From Rhodobacteraceae bacterium NBU2976 (GTDB lineage: Bacteria; Pseudomonadota; Alphaproteobacteria; Rhodobacterales; Rhodobacteraceae), in contig JALPRQ010000001.1 in the NCBI GenBank assembly GCA_023630215.1, forward strand, positions 558,001 through 622,000: DNA of 64,000 bases, in the 5' to 3' direction. Made by a program: the position numbers and the translations under genes. Below the pieces are notes generated by a model. The model saw nothing but the letters and a program-made list of their open reading frames with translations, searched no databases and was not told the DNA's origin. Within the stretch, counting starts at the first letter, position 1. Every line of letters starts with the position of its first letter. Shown here one piece after another: positions 55,170 through 63,897 of this stretch.

Positions 55170-56270
55170 ATGCTGCAACGTCTGATCGACCGCCGTATGG
55201 GGTTTTTCCTCGGCGCACTGTTTGTGGCCGTGGTGCTTATCCCGCTCGGGAACCTTGTGATCGCCGGGCAGCCAGTGCCATCCTATGTCGTGGCGCTGCT
55301 GGCGAAATATCTGTGCTACGCACTGCTGGCCGTCGCGCTAGATTTGGTGTGGGGCTATTGCGGGATTCTGTCGTTGGGGCACGGCGCATTCTTTGCACTT
55401 GGTGGGTATGCGATGGGGATGCACCTGATGCGCGAAATCGGGGATCGCGGTGTGTATGCCAACCCTGACCTGCCCGATTTCATGGTGTTCCTCAACTGGC
55501 AGGAATTGCCGTGGTTCTGGTATGGCTTTGACAGTTTCATCTTTGCCTGCCTGATGGTTTTGCTGGTGCCCGGCTTGCTGGCGTTTGTGTTCGGCTGGTT
55601 CGCCTTCCGCAGCCGGGTGACGGGCGTTTACCTGTCGATCATCACGCAGGCGATGACCTATGCGCTGATGCTGGCGTTTTTCCGCAATGAAATGGGGTTT
55701 GGCGGCAATAACGGCCTGACGGATTTCAAGGATGTGCTGGGCTTCAACCTGCAATCGGACGCCACCCGGTCGGGGCTATTCGTGCTGGCGGCACTGGCGC
55801 TGACTGCCGGGTTGCTGATTTCAAAATTCATCACCACCTCGAAGCTCGGCAAGGTGCTGATCGCCATTCGCGACGCCGAAAGCCGCACGCGATTCACCGG
55901 CTATCGGGTGGAGGGGTACAAGCTGTTCGTCTTCGTCGTGTCCGCCATGATGGCGGGGGTTGCGGGGGCGATTTACACGCCAATCGTGGGCATCATTAAC
56001 CCCGGCGAGTTTAGCCCCGCCAATTCCATCGAGATTGTCATCTGGGTCGCGCTCGGTGGGCGGGGCACGTTGGTTGGGGCGGCCATTGGCGCGATCATCG
56101 TCGCGCTGGCGAAAACGCTGCTAACGGGCTGGTTCCCGGAATTCTGGTTGTTTGCGCTGGGGGCGATGTTCATCCTTGTGACGATCTATCTGCCGACCGG
56201 CGTTCTGGGTAAATTCGAGCAGATCGTCAAACGCAAACCCAAACCCGCGACCAAAGAGGTGACGGCATGA
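55170..56270 (+). CDS. urtC: Urea ABC transporter permease UrtC
   Basis: This 366-residue LivM-type permease pairs with UrtB. Typical segments are DLVWGYCGILSLGHGAFFALGGYAMGMHLM (given here only as the region around residues 54-83) and the coupling region IAIRDAESRTRFTGY. A SLGHGAFF motif and late GRGTLVGAAIGA mark the family. It begins directly after the urtB stop and overlaps urtD by 4 bases (ATGA). Confidence 0.95.
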   Translation: MLQRLIDRRMGFFLGALFVAVVLIPLGNLVIAGQPVPSYVVALLAKYLCYALLAVALDLVWGYCGILSLGHGAFFALGGYAMGMHLMREIGDRGVYANPDLPDFMVFLNWQELPWFWYGFDSFIFACLMVLLVPGLLAFVFGWFAFRSRVTGVYLSIITQAMTYALMLAFFRNEMGFGGNNGLTDFKDVLGFNLQSDATRSGLFVLAALALTAGLLISKFITTSKLGKVLIAIRDAESRTRFTGYRVEGYKLFVFVVSAMMAGVAGAIYTPIVGIINPGEFSPANSIEIVIWVALGGRGTLVGAAIGAIIVALAKTLLTGWFPEFWLFALGAMFILVTIYLPTGVLGKFEQIVKRKPKPATKEVTA

Positions 56271-57004
56271 GTTCGCAACTGTATCTGTCCGGCGTCAACC
56301 GATCCTTCGATGGGTTCAAGGCGATCAACAATCTGTCGCTGATCATCGAAAAAGGCGAGTTACACGCGGTGATCGGCCCAAACGGCGCCGGCAAGACGAC
56401 CATGATGGACATCATCACCGGCAAAACTCGCCCCGACAGTGGCGAGGTGTTCTGGAACAATGACATTGACCTGACCAAAGTTGACGAAGCCGGGTCCGCG
56501 CGCCTTGGCATTGGACGCAAGTTTCAAAAGCCAACGGTTTTCGAAACCCTGACGGTCGAGGACAATATCGCATTGGCGCTAAAGGCGGATCGCGGGGTGT
56601 TTGCGACGCTGTTTGACCGCCGTAGCGCTGATCAACAGGCGGAGATTGATCGTCTGTTGGAGCTGGTGCGCCTCAGCGCCGACCGCGACCGCATGGCCGC
56701 TGATTTATCGCATGGGCAAAAACAATGGCTGGAAATCGGGATGCTGTTGGCGCAGGACCCCGAATTGCTGCTGGTCGATGAACCGGCTGCGGGCATGACC
56801 GACGCCGAAACCATGCGCACCGCCGAATTGCTGCGCGAGATTGCAGGTGAACGGTCAGTCGTGGTTGTCGAGCATGACATGGAGTTCGTCAAAGCGCTGA
56901 ATTGCAAGGTGACGGTGTTGCATCAGGGTTCGGTTTTGGCGGAGGGGTCGCTGGAACATGTCTCCGCCAACCCCGAAGTTGTCGAAGTTTATTTGGGGCG
57001 CTGA
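56267..57004 (+). CDS. urtD: Urea ABC transporter ATP-binding protein UrtD
   Basis: This 245-residue LivG-type ATPase has Walker A GPNGAGKTT and Walker B LLLVDEPAAGM. The ABC signature is degenerate, reading LSHGQKQWLEIG, which is the normal form in UrtD. The segment GRKFQKPTVFETLTVEDN is also typical of UrtD. It forms a heterodimer with UrtE. The start overlaps the urtC stop and urtE begins 1 base after its own stop. Confidence 0.95.
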   Translation: MSSQLYLSGVNRSFDGFKAINNLSLIIEKGELHAVIGPNGAGKTTMMDIITGKTRPDSGEVFWNNDIDLTKVDEAGSARLGIGRKFQKPTVFETLTVEDNIALALKADRGVFATLFDRRSADQQAEIDRLLELVRLSADRDRMAADLSHGQKQWLEIGMLLAQDPELLLVDEPAAGMTDAETMRTAELLREIAGERSVVVVEHDMEFVKALNCKVTVLHQGSVLAEGSLEHVSANPEVVEVYLGR

Positions 57005-57005
57005 G

Positions 57006-57701
57006 ATGCTGACGGTCGAAAATATCAATCTGCATTACGGCGCGTCACAGGCGTTGAAATCCGTGTCCCTGACCGCCGAGGCGGGCAAAGTGACAACCGT
57101 TCTGGGGCGCAACGGGGTGGGGAAAACCTCGCTGACACGGGCCATCGTGGGACGCAATGACATTTCCGCCGGGACGATCACGTTCGAGGACGACGACATC
57201 GCCAAAACCTCCGCCCCGATACGTGCGCTGAAGGGGATTGCATCAGTGCCGCAGGGGCGCGAGATTTTTCCCCTGCTAACAGTGAAGGAAAATCTGGAAA
57301 CCGGATTTGCCTGCCTGCCTCGGGGTAAGAAACACATCCCGGACGAAGTGTTCGAACTGTTCCCGGTGCTGAAGGAAATGCTCTCGCGGCGCGGTGGCGA
57401 CCTGTCCGGTGGTCAGCAGCAGCAATTGGCAATTGGTCGCGCGATGGTGACGCAGCCGAAATTGCTGGTGCTTGACGAACCGACCGAAGGCATCCAACCA
57501 TCCATCATCAAGGACATTGGCCGCGCCATCGAGTTCCTGCGCGACAAGGGCAATATGGCAATAATCCTGGTGGAGCAATATTTTGAATTCGCCCGCGATC
57601 TGGCGGACGAATTCCTGGTTATGGATCGGGGCGAGGTTGTACTGTCAGGTTCCGCCGCCGACATGGACGAAGCGCATGTCCAAAGCCTGCTGACGGTTTA
57701 G
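57006..57701 (+). CDS. urtE: Urea ABC transporter ATP-binding protein UrtE
   Basis: This 231-residue LivF-type ATPase is the partner of UrtD. Walker A is GRNGVGKTS, the signature LSGGQQQQLAIGRAM and Walker B LLVLDEPTEGIQPS, with the family segment SVPQGREIFPLLTVKENL. The ATG at 57006 is preferred over an in-frame start inside urtD because the protein N-terminus (MLTVENINLHYG) is the usual one. It ends the urt operon, and its stop codon overlaps the stop of the convergent dioxygenase gene. Confidence 0.95.
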   Translation: MLTVENINLHYGASQALKSVSLTAEAGKVTTVLGRNGVGKTSLTRAIVGRNDISAGTITFEDDDIAKTSAPIRALKGIASVPQGREIFPLLTVKENLETGFACLPRGKKHIPDEVFELFPVLKEMLSRRGGDLSGGQQQQLAIGRAMVTQPKLLVLDEPTEGIQPSIIKDIGRAIEFLRDKGNMAIILVEQYFEFARDLADEFLVMDRGEVVLSGSAADMDEAHVQSLLTV

Positions 57702-58645
57702 CCCTTCCAGCTTGCGGCGCCCAGCAGCTTGCGACCCAGATCGTTCAGCTGTGCCTCGGGGTACTTGTTCTTCTCCCAGCGGCGGGGATCACCGGCAAAC
57801 GCCTTGCCAGCAGGGGCGATTTTTTCGCGGAACAAACGCAGGCGGGTTTCACGCAGATCGTCGTTATCCTCCTGCGCCGGGAACATCGAGATATACTGCG
57901 CCATGCGCACATCGTCCGAGCGGTTTACCTTGATCCCGTGTGCCATCAGCGAGTTAAAGATCAGCATATCCCCTGATTTCAACTGCGGCTGGATCAACTC
58001 GTAATCGCCAATGTCAGGATGGAAACCGTCGCGGTCGGCGGGTTGGGTTTTCTTCCACTCGTCAAAATCGTGGAACAGGTCCGGCACGCACTGGAAGCCG
58101 CCCATTTCCGGCGTTGTATCGACCAGCGTGACAATCGCCTGCACGTTATGGATCAGCGGATCGCGTGTCGTGTCGATGTCCCAATGCAGGAACCCATCGA
58201 ATTTCGACTTGTCCTTGTTGGGGGGGTTGAGGTTCGCGCGGTCAATCGTGACCCAAAGGTCCTCGCGATCCCAGATATCGACGAAGACGTCATAGATTTT
58301 CTGTGACTGGCGGTTATCCCAAAGGGTCTGGTGATGATACGCCTCCACCATGCCGGACCCGTTCAGATCCTTCAGGCCATATTCCAGCAACTGCGGTTTG
58401 TACCAGGTGGACGGGTCGTTCGCGTCCATCTCCTGAAACTCCCACAGAAATTCTTTCAGCGCCTCAACTTGCGCTTGCGGGATCACCTGCGGCACGATGA
58501 TGTAGCCGTAGCTCTGCCATGTCGCGAACTGTTCCTCTGTCAGCACGCGGAGTGGCAGTTTCTTCTTGATCGTCCGTAAATCGATATTGACCCCGGTCGC
58601 ATCCGCATTTCCCGCATTGTCCGCAATGTCCTGTAAGGCTTCCAT
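57698..58645 (-). CDS. Phytanoyl-CoA dioxygenase (PhyH) family protein
   Basis: This 315-residue member of the PhyH family of Fe(II)/2-oxoglutarate oxygenases has the iron-binding HxD in FLHWDID and the distal His in LMAHGIKVNRS, and Arg in the following segment may bind 2-oxoglutarate. The reaction is likely the hydroxylation of a small molecule; family substrates range from fatty acyl-CoA to ectoine and phosphonates. It is divergent from an AraC regulator with 122 bases between starts, which suggests inducible expression. The substrate is not known. Confidence 0.88.
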   Translation of the reverse strand: MEALQDIADNAGNADATGVNIDLRTIKKKLPLRVLTEEQFATWQSYGYIIVPQVIPQAQVEALKEFLWEFQEMDANDPSTWYKPQLLEYGLKDLNGSGMVEAYHHQTLWDNRQSQKIYDVFVDIWDREDLWVTIDRANLNPPNKDKSKFDGFLHWDIDTTRDPLIHNVQAIVTLVDTTPEMGGFQCVPDLFHDFDEWKKTQPADRDGFHPDIGDYELIQPQLKSGDMLIFNSLMAHGIKVNRSDDVRMAQYISMFPAQEDNDDLRETRLRLFREKIAPAGKAFAGDPRRWEKNKYPEAQLNDLGRKLLGAASWKG

Positions 58646-58739
58646 GTCTCTCTCCCATAATCATGTCTCCTTCTGCGCACAGAGTGGCGGAGGGCACGAG
58701 GCAGGTCAGCCGAGGATTTTGACAATTTCTGATACTATT

Positions 58740-58766
58740 CGGCCATATTAGTCGCTATAGTGGCCG
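58740..58766. promoter_or_regulatory. Inverted repeat at the araC-type start
   Basis: CGGCCA (58740-58745) and TGGCCG (58761-58766) are symmetric and 15 bases apart, ending one base before the ATG of the AraC-type gene. A -35-like TTGACA lies at 58719-58724. The ATG has no Shine-Dalgarno sequence, so the transcript may be nearly leaderless and the repeat may mediate autoregulation. Confidence 0.4.
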
Positions 58767-58767
58767 T

Positions 58768-59622
58768 ATGAAGCCATATATAGAAAGTCTGGACAAGTTC
58801 GATGGCGGGACGTTCAAGTTCTTCCACCGTCGGCTGCTCGACTTCCCATTCGACTGGCATTACCATCGCGAATACGAACTGACCCTGACCATGAACAGTC
58901 ATGGTCGCCGTTTCGTTGGCGACAGTCGCGAAGCCTACGCCCCCTTCGATCTGGTGCTGATCGGCCCGAACGTGCCGCATAGCTGGCACGCGCATCGTAC
59001 CGCCAGCGACGACCCGTTGCACGAGGCGTTCGTGTTCTGGTTTACCGAGGAAACGCTGTCCACGCTGATGTCGGCGTTCCCGACGTTTGACATCTATCGC
59101 CCGTTGCTGGATGCGGCCCGCCATGGGATTTTGTTCGACCAAGCCACGGCGGAATGCTACCACGATCTAGCACAGGCGCTGGTGACTGCCCCGGAACCTC
59201 AGCAATTCGCCCTGCTGATCGAGGCGCTGAACCTCCTGTCCGGCGGCATGGACGGCGCGCGAACGCTGTCGCAAGCCGCATTTGGGGATACGTCGACCAC
59301 GATGACCGAACGCACGCGACTGGACCGTGTCATCGCCCTACTGAATGATTTCGAATCCAACCTGACCGTCGATCAGATCGCCGAACAGCTCAACATGAGT
59401 CCCAGAACGCTGTCGCGGTTTTTCCGTAAGCGGACCGGTAAGTCGCTGATAGATTTCCAGATCGAGGCACGGCTGAATTTTGCGGTCGGGCATCTGATGA
59501 CGTCGGATGACCCGATTTATATCGCGGCAGAAAAGGCCGGGTATCAAAACCTGTCGCATTTCAACCGCCAGTTCCGCGCAAAGTTCGGGGTGACCCCCAA
59601 GGAAATGATTGGTCAACGCTAG
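58768..59622 (+). CDS. AraC family transcriptional regulator
   Basis: This 284-residue regulator has an N-terminal cupin-like sensor domain (FPFDWHYHREYELTLTMNSHG, with clustered His residues) and a C-terminal pair of helix-turn-helix motifs. The second contains NLSHFNRQFRAKFGVTPKEM, the AraC hallmark, and the first is VDQIAEQLNMSPRTLSRFFRK. Such proteins usually activate sugar or metabolite genes. It is divergent from the PhyH gene, its likely target. It has no ribosome-binding site before the ATG. Confidence 0.92.
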   Translation: MKPYIESLDKFDGGTFKFFHRRLLDFPFDWHYHREYELTLTMNSHGRRFVGDSREAYAPFDLVLIGPNVPHSWHAHRTASDDPLHEAFVFWFTEETLSTLMSAFPTFDIYRPLLDAARHGILFDQATAECYHDLAQALVTAPEPQQFALLIEALNLLSGGMDGARTLSQAAFGDTSTTMTERTRLDRVIALLNDFESNLTVDQIAEQLNMSPRTLSRFFRKRTGKSLIDFQIEARLNFAVGHLMTSDDPIYIAAEKAGYQNLSHFNRQFRAKFGVTPKEMIGQR

Positions 59623-59709
59623 CGCCCCCCAGTGACGCGGTTCCCTTCCAGTTTTATCCCAGTAACTTTCAAAACGTGTGCGCCAGGCGCCAGGCCGACA
59701 GCAAAAAAA

Positions 59710-59731
59710 CCCGCCGGAAGTCTCCGGCGGG
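59710..59731. terminator. Bidirectional intrinsic terminator
   Basis: A 9-base-pair stem (CCCGCCGGA at 59710-59718 with TCCGGCGGG at 59723-59731) with loop AGTC has seven A residues before it and GTTTTCC after it. It can therefore end both the AraC-type gene (plus strand) and the PstS-OmpA gene (minus strand). Confidence 0.92.
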
Positions 59732-59756
59732 TTTTCCTGTTCAGGTGATCACAAGA

Positions 59757-61322
59757 TCAGTTGTTACGGATCCACACTTCAACCCGGCGGTTCAGCGCGC
59801 GCCCGTCTTCCGTGTCGTTACAAGCTGCCGGGGACAGCGGACCGAAACCGAGGGTGGTGATGTCCACATTGTCCAGACGGCCACCAGCAGCTTCTTTCAG
59901 GGCATCAGCCACTTCGTCTGCCCGCTGCTCGGACAAGGTCAGGTTCGCTTCGAACGGGCCGACATTGTCGGTGAACGCCACGATCGCGATTTCAAAATCA
60001 TCGGATTGGGCTTCCAGATATTCCAGCAACCGTTCAAGATCGACCAGTGCCTTGTTATCGAGCTTGGTCGAACCGGCCCGGAAACGGAAGGTCGTTGACA
60101 GACGATCCCAATCCAATAGCTCGACCAACAGCTGACGCATCAGCGATACTTCATAAGCATCCGTAGTTGTGCGGATCAGTCCGCGCATACGTCCACCCAC
60201 ATTGTCTTGGGGTTGACGTACGACTGACAGGTTGATGAAGCCGGCTTTTTCGACCACGCCGTCAGCGGCGGAAGAGGTCATGAACTCCAACAGGGCAGCC
60301 GCGTCTTCGGACAGATTGTCGAGGCGATTATAAACGTACAGACGACGCTGGAACGGATATTCTTCGGTTTTGGCCGAGAAAGCATCGGGTCGAGTGCGGA
60401 TATCGCATTCGGTGATAATGTTGAGGCTTTTTGCCCCGCGCTGGAACGCAACCGCTGCAAAACCGATACCGGCAGGGTCATCAACCACGGCGCGCGACAT
60501 TTCGACGTTATCACTCACAACGGTGGCAAGCCCGGTCACGGTCAGGTTGCGCGGGTCTAACGTACGGTTCAGGAAGGTTTGTGCCGTCGCTGAATCAACT
60601 TCACGTGTATAAACTTTAATTGGTAGATCAGCGCCACCGACCTGCGACCAGTTGGTGATCTGACCCGCATAAATTTGTGAGATTTGATCAATCGACAGCG
60701 TATCAACCGGGTTGTTCGGGTTCACGAGGACCAACAAAGAGTCAACCGCGACAACGTGTTCCTGATCAATCGAGACCATGTTTCCCGCGCCAGCATCACG
60801 AAGCGCACGCGCTTCATCGGGACGGATACGTCGAGCTGCCATACCGATTTCCGCTTCTTGCGCCAGCAAGGCGGAAAATGCATCTGACGAACCGGTTGAC
60901 GAAACAACAATCGTCGCAAGCTCGTCGCCAAACCCTTGGTCCGAAACCAAGGTCGCGGTTTTTACTGTCGGGTCGTTGGAGGTCTGGATGGATGTTTCCG
61001 CGTCAAGCGAAGCCGCAAAACCTTCCAGCAACAGCGGCATCAGCTCGTCACCAACAGTATCCGAACCTGCAATTCGAAAGTCAGCCGACGCTGTATCAAT
61101 TTGCGGGCAGGCAGAGCCTTCACAACTTACACGCGCGGCGCTCATGCGCATCTGACCCAACTGGGTTCGGATGGTGTAGAATCCATCTTCGAAGGAAATC
61201 AATTCACCCGAAACATCCACCGATCCGTCGTTGGCCTTCAACACGACGGTCTGTGCAAATGCCATCGGGGACGCGATCATGCTGACCGCGAATAATGTGG
61301 CAGTAGACAATTTTCGCATCAT
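59757..61322 (-). CDS. PstS-like phosphate-binding/OmpA fusion protein
   Basis: This 521-residue exported protein has a signal peptide (residues 1-23, ending AFAQ), a short N-terminal domain of about 50 residues, a PstS-type binding domain starting FRIAGSDTVGDELMPLLLEGF (about 80-340), and a C-terminal OmpA domain. The OmpA domain carries FTDNVGPFEANLTLSEQRADEV and NRRVEVWI, which bind peptidoglycan. The protein could anchor a ligand-binding domain to the cell wall. The start is the first of two ATGs at 61322 after AGGAAAAGG. It lies 100 bases downstream of the PilJ-domain gene on the same strand and is ended by a strong terminator. Confidence 0.87.
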   Translation of the reverse strand: MMRKLSTATLFAVSMIASPMAFAQTVVLKANDGSVDVSGELISFEDGFYTIRTQLGQMRMSAARVSCEGSACPQIDTASADFRIAGSDTVGDELMPLLLEGFAASLDAETSIQTSNDPTVKTATLVSDQGFGDELATIVVSSTGSSDAFSALLAQEAEIGMAARRIRPDEARALRDAGAGNMVSIDQEHVVAVDSLLVLVNPNNPVDTLSIDQISQIYAGQITNWSQVGGADLPIKVYTREVDSATAQTFLNRTLDPRNLTVTGLATVVSDNVEMSRAVVDDPAGIGFAAVAFQRGAKSLNIITECDIRTRPDAFSAKTEEYPFQRRLYVYNRLDNLSEDAAALLEFMTSSAADGVVEKAGFINLSVVRQPQDNVGGRMRGLIRTTTDAYEVSLMRQLLVELLDWDRLSTTFRFRAGSTKLDNKALVDLERLLEYLEAQSDDFEIAIVAFTDNVGPFEANLTLSEQRADEVADALKEAAGGRLDNVDITTLGFGPLSPAACNDTEDGRALNRRVEVWIRNN

Positions 61323-61422
61323 TTTACCTTTTCCTGCTATACCCATCGTTTTTTCCCATCCTCTGTTCTGTGTCTTTGGACAAGCCGACAGGCTTTGTAT
61401 CCATTTGGCTCTGTTCATTTTT

Positions 61423-62334
61423 TTATCTCGAAACATACAGATCTACCGCCTTCGCCATCTCGCTCAGCAGGTCGAGATTTCCTGCGCTTATCGTGGCGAT
61501 TTCTTCTTGAGTCGGGTCTGCCCCTGCACCGATCTTATCATATATCGCTTTCAAGGGTCCCCAAACTTCTGCGACCACGCCCAACTGTGCCGCGATTTCG
61601 TCATTTGGTGGGGCAATGATACCCATCGCAGGCATACCATTGGTGATCGCCTGCAGTGAGGCATCGAACAAACCGACTGTTTCCATCAGGATCGCGCGTT
61701 CTTCTTCGACACGATGACCTGCCGCGATGTAACAGAACTCCTTGGCCATTTTCTGGCTCAACATACGCTGCCGGCCATAAAGATTGACACTTACGGCGTC
61801 CGACATCTCCATCGACGTTGCGCCGGTATATTCCTGTTCGATCAGACTAACTGCTTCGTTGGCGGCATTTAGCAGCGCGAGATTTGCCTCAAGCAACCTT
61901 TCATCAGCTGCCGACGTGACCGTACCGTCTTGTAGAATGGTTTCAACTTCGGCATTGAATTTCGTCCATTGGTCCTGAACAATTTCCAGTGCGGCGAGCG
62001 TGCGCGCATCTGCTTCTGGAAGCAGTTCACGCGTACCACCACCTTCGACCAATTCGATCAAAGAATTGGTGAACAACGTGTGGTCCGAATCCAACGAAGC
62101 AAGATGAGCTTCGGTATCCACCCCCAACTCTACAAAACAGATGGATTTTGCCATGCGCTGTGACAGCATTCGCTGCCGACCGGCGATATCAATTCGATAG
62201 GCCGCAGCGTTATTGAATGCGATCTCTTCGGTTTCTGCAACGTCTTGCGCGACAACAAAAGTTCCCATTAAAGGTGTAAACGCCAGCGAAGCTGCCAACG
62301 TCATCGCTAATTTCGAATGCGAAATTCCGCTCAC
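61423..62334 (-). CDS. Exported PilJ-type (type IV pili sensor N-terminal) double-domain protein
   Basis: This 303-residue protein has a signal peptide (LAMTLAASLAFTPLMGTFVVAQ) and two copies of the PilJ/NIT-type sensor segment, GRQRMLSQRMAKSIC and GRQRMLSQKMAKEFC, about 125 residues apart. Unlike PilJ or NarX it has no membrane signalling or methyl-accepting region and would be free in the periplasm. The start is a GTG at 62334, chosen for the GGGAGGAG directly upstream; there is no ATG as well placed. It is the first gene of a likely two-gene unit with the PstS-OmpA fusion. The ligand is unknown. Confidence 0.8.
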   Translation of the reverse strand: MSGISHSKLAMTLAASLAFTPLMGTFVVAQDVAETEEIAFNNAAAYRIDIAGRQRMLSQRMAKSICFVELGVDTEAHLASLDSDHTLFTNSLIELVEGGGTRELLPEADARTLAALEIVQDQWTKFNAEVETILQDGTVTSAADERLLEANLALLNAANEAVSLIEQEYTGATSMEMSDAVSVNLYGRQRMLSQKMAKEFCYIAAGHRVEEERAILMETVGLFDASLQAITNGMPAMGIIAPPNDEIAAQLGVVAEVWGPLKAIYDKIGAGADPTQEEIATISAGNLDLLSEMAKAVDLYVSR

Positions 62335-62721
62335 CTTTGCTCCTCCCAAAAAGCTTAAAATTCATCAATTAAGAAAAGCTCACCAATTAATCGTGGTCAA
62401 ATCAAGGCGGATGCTAGGCAGGAATCGTGCTAATCCTTTGAAATGGCGTGGGGTTTTTTGATGCCAGAACGCAATCAGTTGGTGTTTGAGACGCACATTG
62501 AACCCAAAAATCCTAATTATATCAATAAATTAACAAGATACCGACAAGATAATATCGTGCCCGTCGCCGCGGGCAATATGTGATGATTTCCGGTCGATCA
62601 CCGAGGTAAAATTTTTATTAACTGGTTAAGGTTGAGAGGCCTGACTTGCACAAATCAAACAGTATTTTTCCGAATCATTTCGACATCTAAAATGACGGCT
62701 AGATTAACTACGTCGTGCAAG
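62335..62721. other. Intergenic region, AT-rich, no gene seen
   Basis: This 387-base region lies between the PilJ-domain start and the uxuA stop. It must hold the promoter of the PilJ-domain gene. It has several TTAA motifs, including TTAA-N4-TTAA at 62618-62629, and 8-base arms ACTTGCAC and GTGCAAGT 63 bases apart (62644-62722), but no convincing coding frame and no intrinsic terminator for uxuA. Confidence 0.45.
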
Positions 62722-63897
62722 TTACTGAGACAAAGCGGCAATTACACCGCGTAGCTCCGCCAACCCTACCAACCGTCCGATCAGCGGATATCCGGGATGT
62801 GTTCCGCGGCCCAAGTCAGACAGAATCTCATGACCATGGTCCGGGCGGAACGGGATCACCACATCCTCCCGCCCATTTCGCGTGCGGCGGGTCTCTTCGT
62901 CCAGCAACGCGCGGATCAGATCGACCATGTCAGTGTCCCCATTCAGATGCGCGTCCTCTTCGAATGACCCGTCCGGGTCTTTGCGCACATTACGCAGATG
63001 GGCGAAATGGATCCGATCCGCAAATTCGCGGGCAATTGCAGGCACATCATTTGCCGGATTTGCACCAAGTGACCCGCTGCATAATGTCAGCCCGTTCACC
63101 CTTGTGTCCTGCTGCGCATATAACCACGCAATATCGTCGCGGTCCGACATGATCCGGGGCAGGCCCAGAATGTCGCGTGGTGGATCGTCAGGATGCACGC
63201 ACATCTTGATGCCCAGCTCTTCCGCCGTCGGAATGACCTCTGCCAGCCAGCGCGCATAATTTGCCCGCAGACCGTCGCGGTCGATCCCGTCATATGTCAC
63301 CAGCGCCGCCCGTAGCCCTTCGACATCGTACCGGTCATAGGCGCCTGGCAACCCCGCCATGATCGCCGCGAGCAAGGTCTCGCGGTCAGCGTCGGTTGAT
63401 TGCTGGAACCAGATCGCGGCCTTTTGTACCACCTCGGGCAGATAATCTTCTTCAGCGCCGTCACGCTTCAGCATATGAATTTCAAAAGCCGCCATCAGCG
63501 TTGCCTCGAACCGTAGCGAGGTCCCGCCACCCTTCAGCGGTTGATCCAGCCGCGTCCGTGTCCAGTCCACGACCGGCATGAAATTATAGCAGATCGTCGT
63601 GATCCCGCAGGCCGCAAGATTCGCCATCGACTGCCGGTAATTCGCGAACAGTTTTGACAGATCGCCGGTCCCGCGTTTGATATCCTCGTGGATTGGCAGG
63701 CTTTCGGCGACATTCCAGTGAAGCCCCAAATCCGGTTTCGCAATCAGCGCTTTGCGCGCCTCAATCGCCTCTACCGACCAGACCTCTCCATAGGGGATTT
63801 CATGCAGTGAGGTTACAATCCCCGTCGCCCGGGTCTGTGCGATCTCGGGTAGCGAGATTTTGTCGAGCGGTCCATACCAGCGCCAGGACTCAAGCAT
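62722..63897 (-). CDS. uxuA: Mannonate dehydratase
   Basis: This 391-residue enzyme converts D-mannonate to 2-keto-3-deoxygluconate in hexuronate catabolism. It has the canonical UxuA segments: WRWYGPLDKISLPEI at the N-terminus, ICYNFMPVVDWTRT, KMCVHPDDPPRDILGLPRIM with the metal-binding His, LTLCSGSLG, HFAHLRNV and a C-terminal RPDHGHEIL segment. The ATG at 63897 is preferred over an upstream in-frame ATG because it fits the family N-terminus (MLESWRWYG) and overlaps the preceding gene by 8 bases. Confidence 0.95.
   Translation of the reverse strand: MLESWRWYGPLDKISLPEIAQTRATGIVTSLHEIPYGEVWSVEAIEARKALIAKPDLGLHWNVAESLPIHEDIKRGTGDLSKLFANYRQSMANLAACGITTICYNFMPVVDWTRTRLDQPLKGGGTSLRFEATLMAAFEIHMLKRDGAEEDYLPEVVQKAAIWFQQSTDADRETLLAAIMAGLPGAYDRYDVEGLRAALVTYDGIDRDGLRANYARWLAEVIPTAEELGIKMCVHPDDPPRDILGLPRIMSDRDDIAWLYAQQDTRVNGLTLCSGSLGANPANDVPAIAREFADRIHFAHLRNVRKDPDGSFEEDAHLNGDTDMVDLIRALLDEETRRTRNGREDVVIPFRPDHGHEILSDLGRGTHPGYPLIGRLVGLAELRGVIAALSQ

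Noticed and set aside
62618-62629. CtrA-type site TTAA-N-TTAA
   Set aside because: The spacing is 4 bases instead of the 7 required for a CtrA box.
62644-62722. Inverted repeat ACTTGCAC/GTGCAAGT
   Set aside because: The arms are 63 bases apart and overlap the uxuA stop region. An 8-base match at that distance is weak evidence for structure or an operator.
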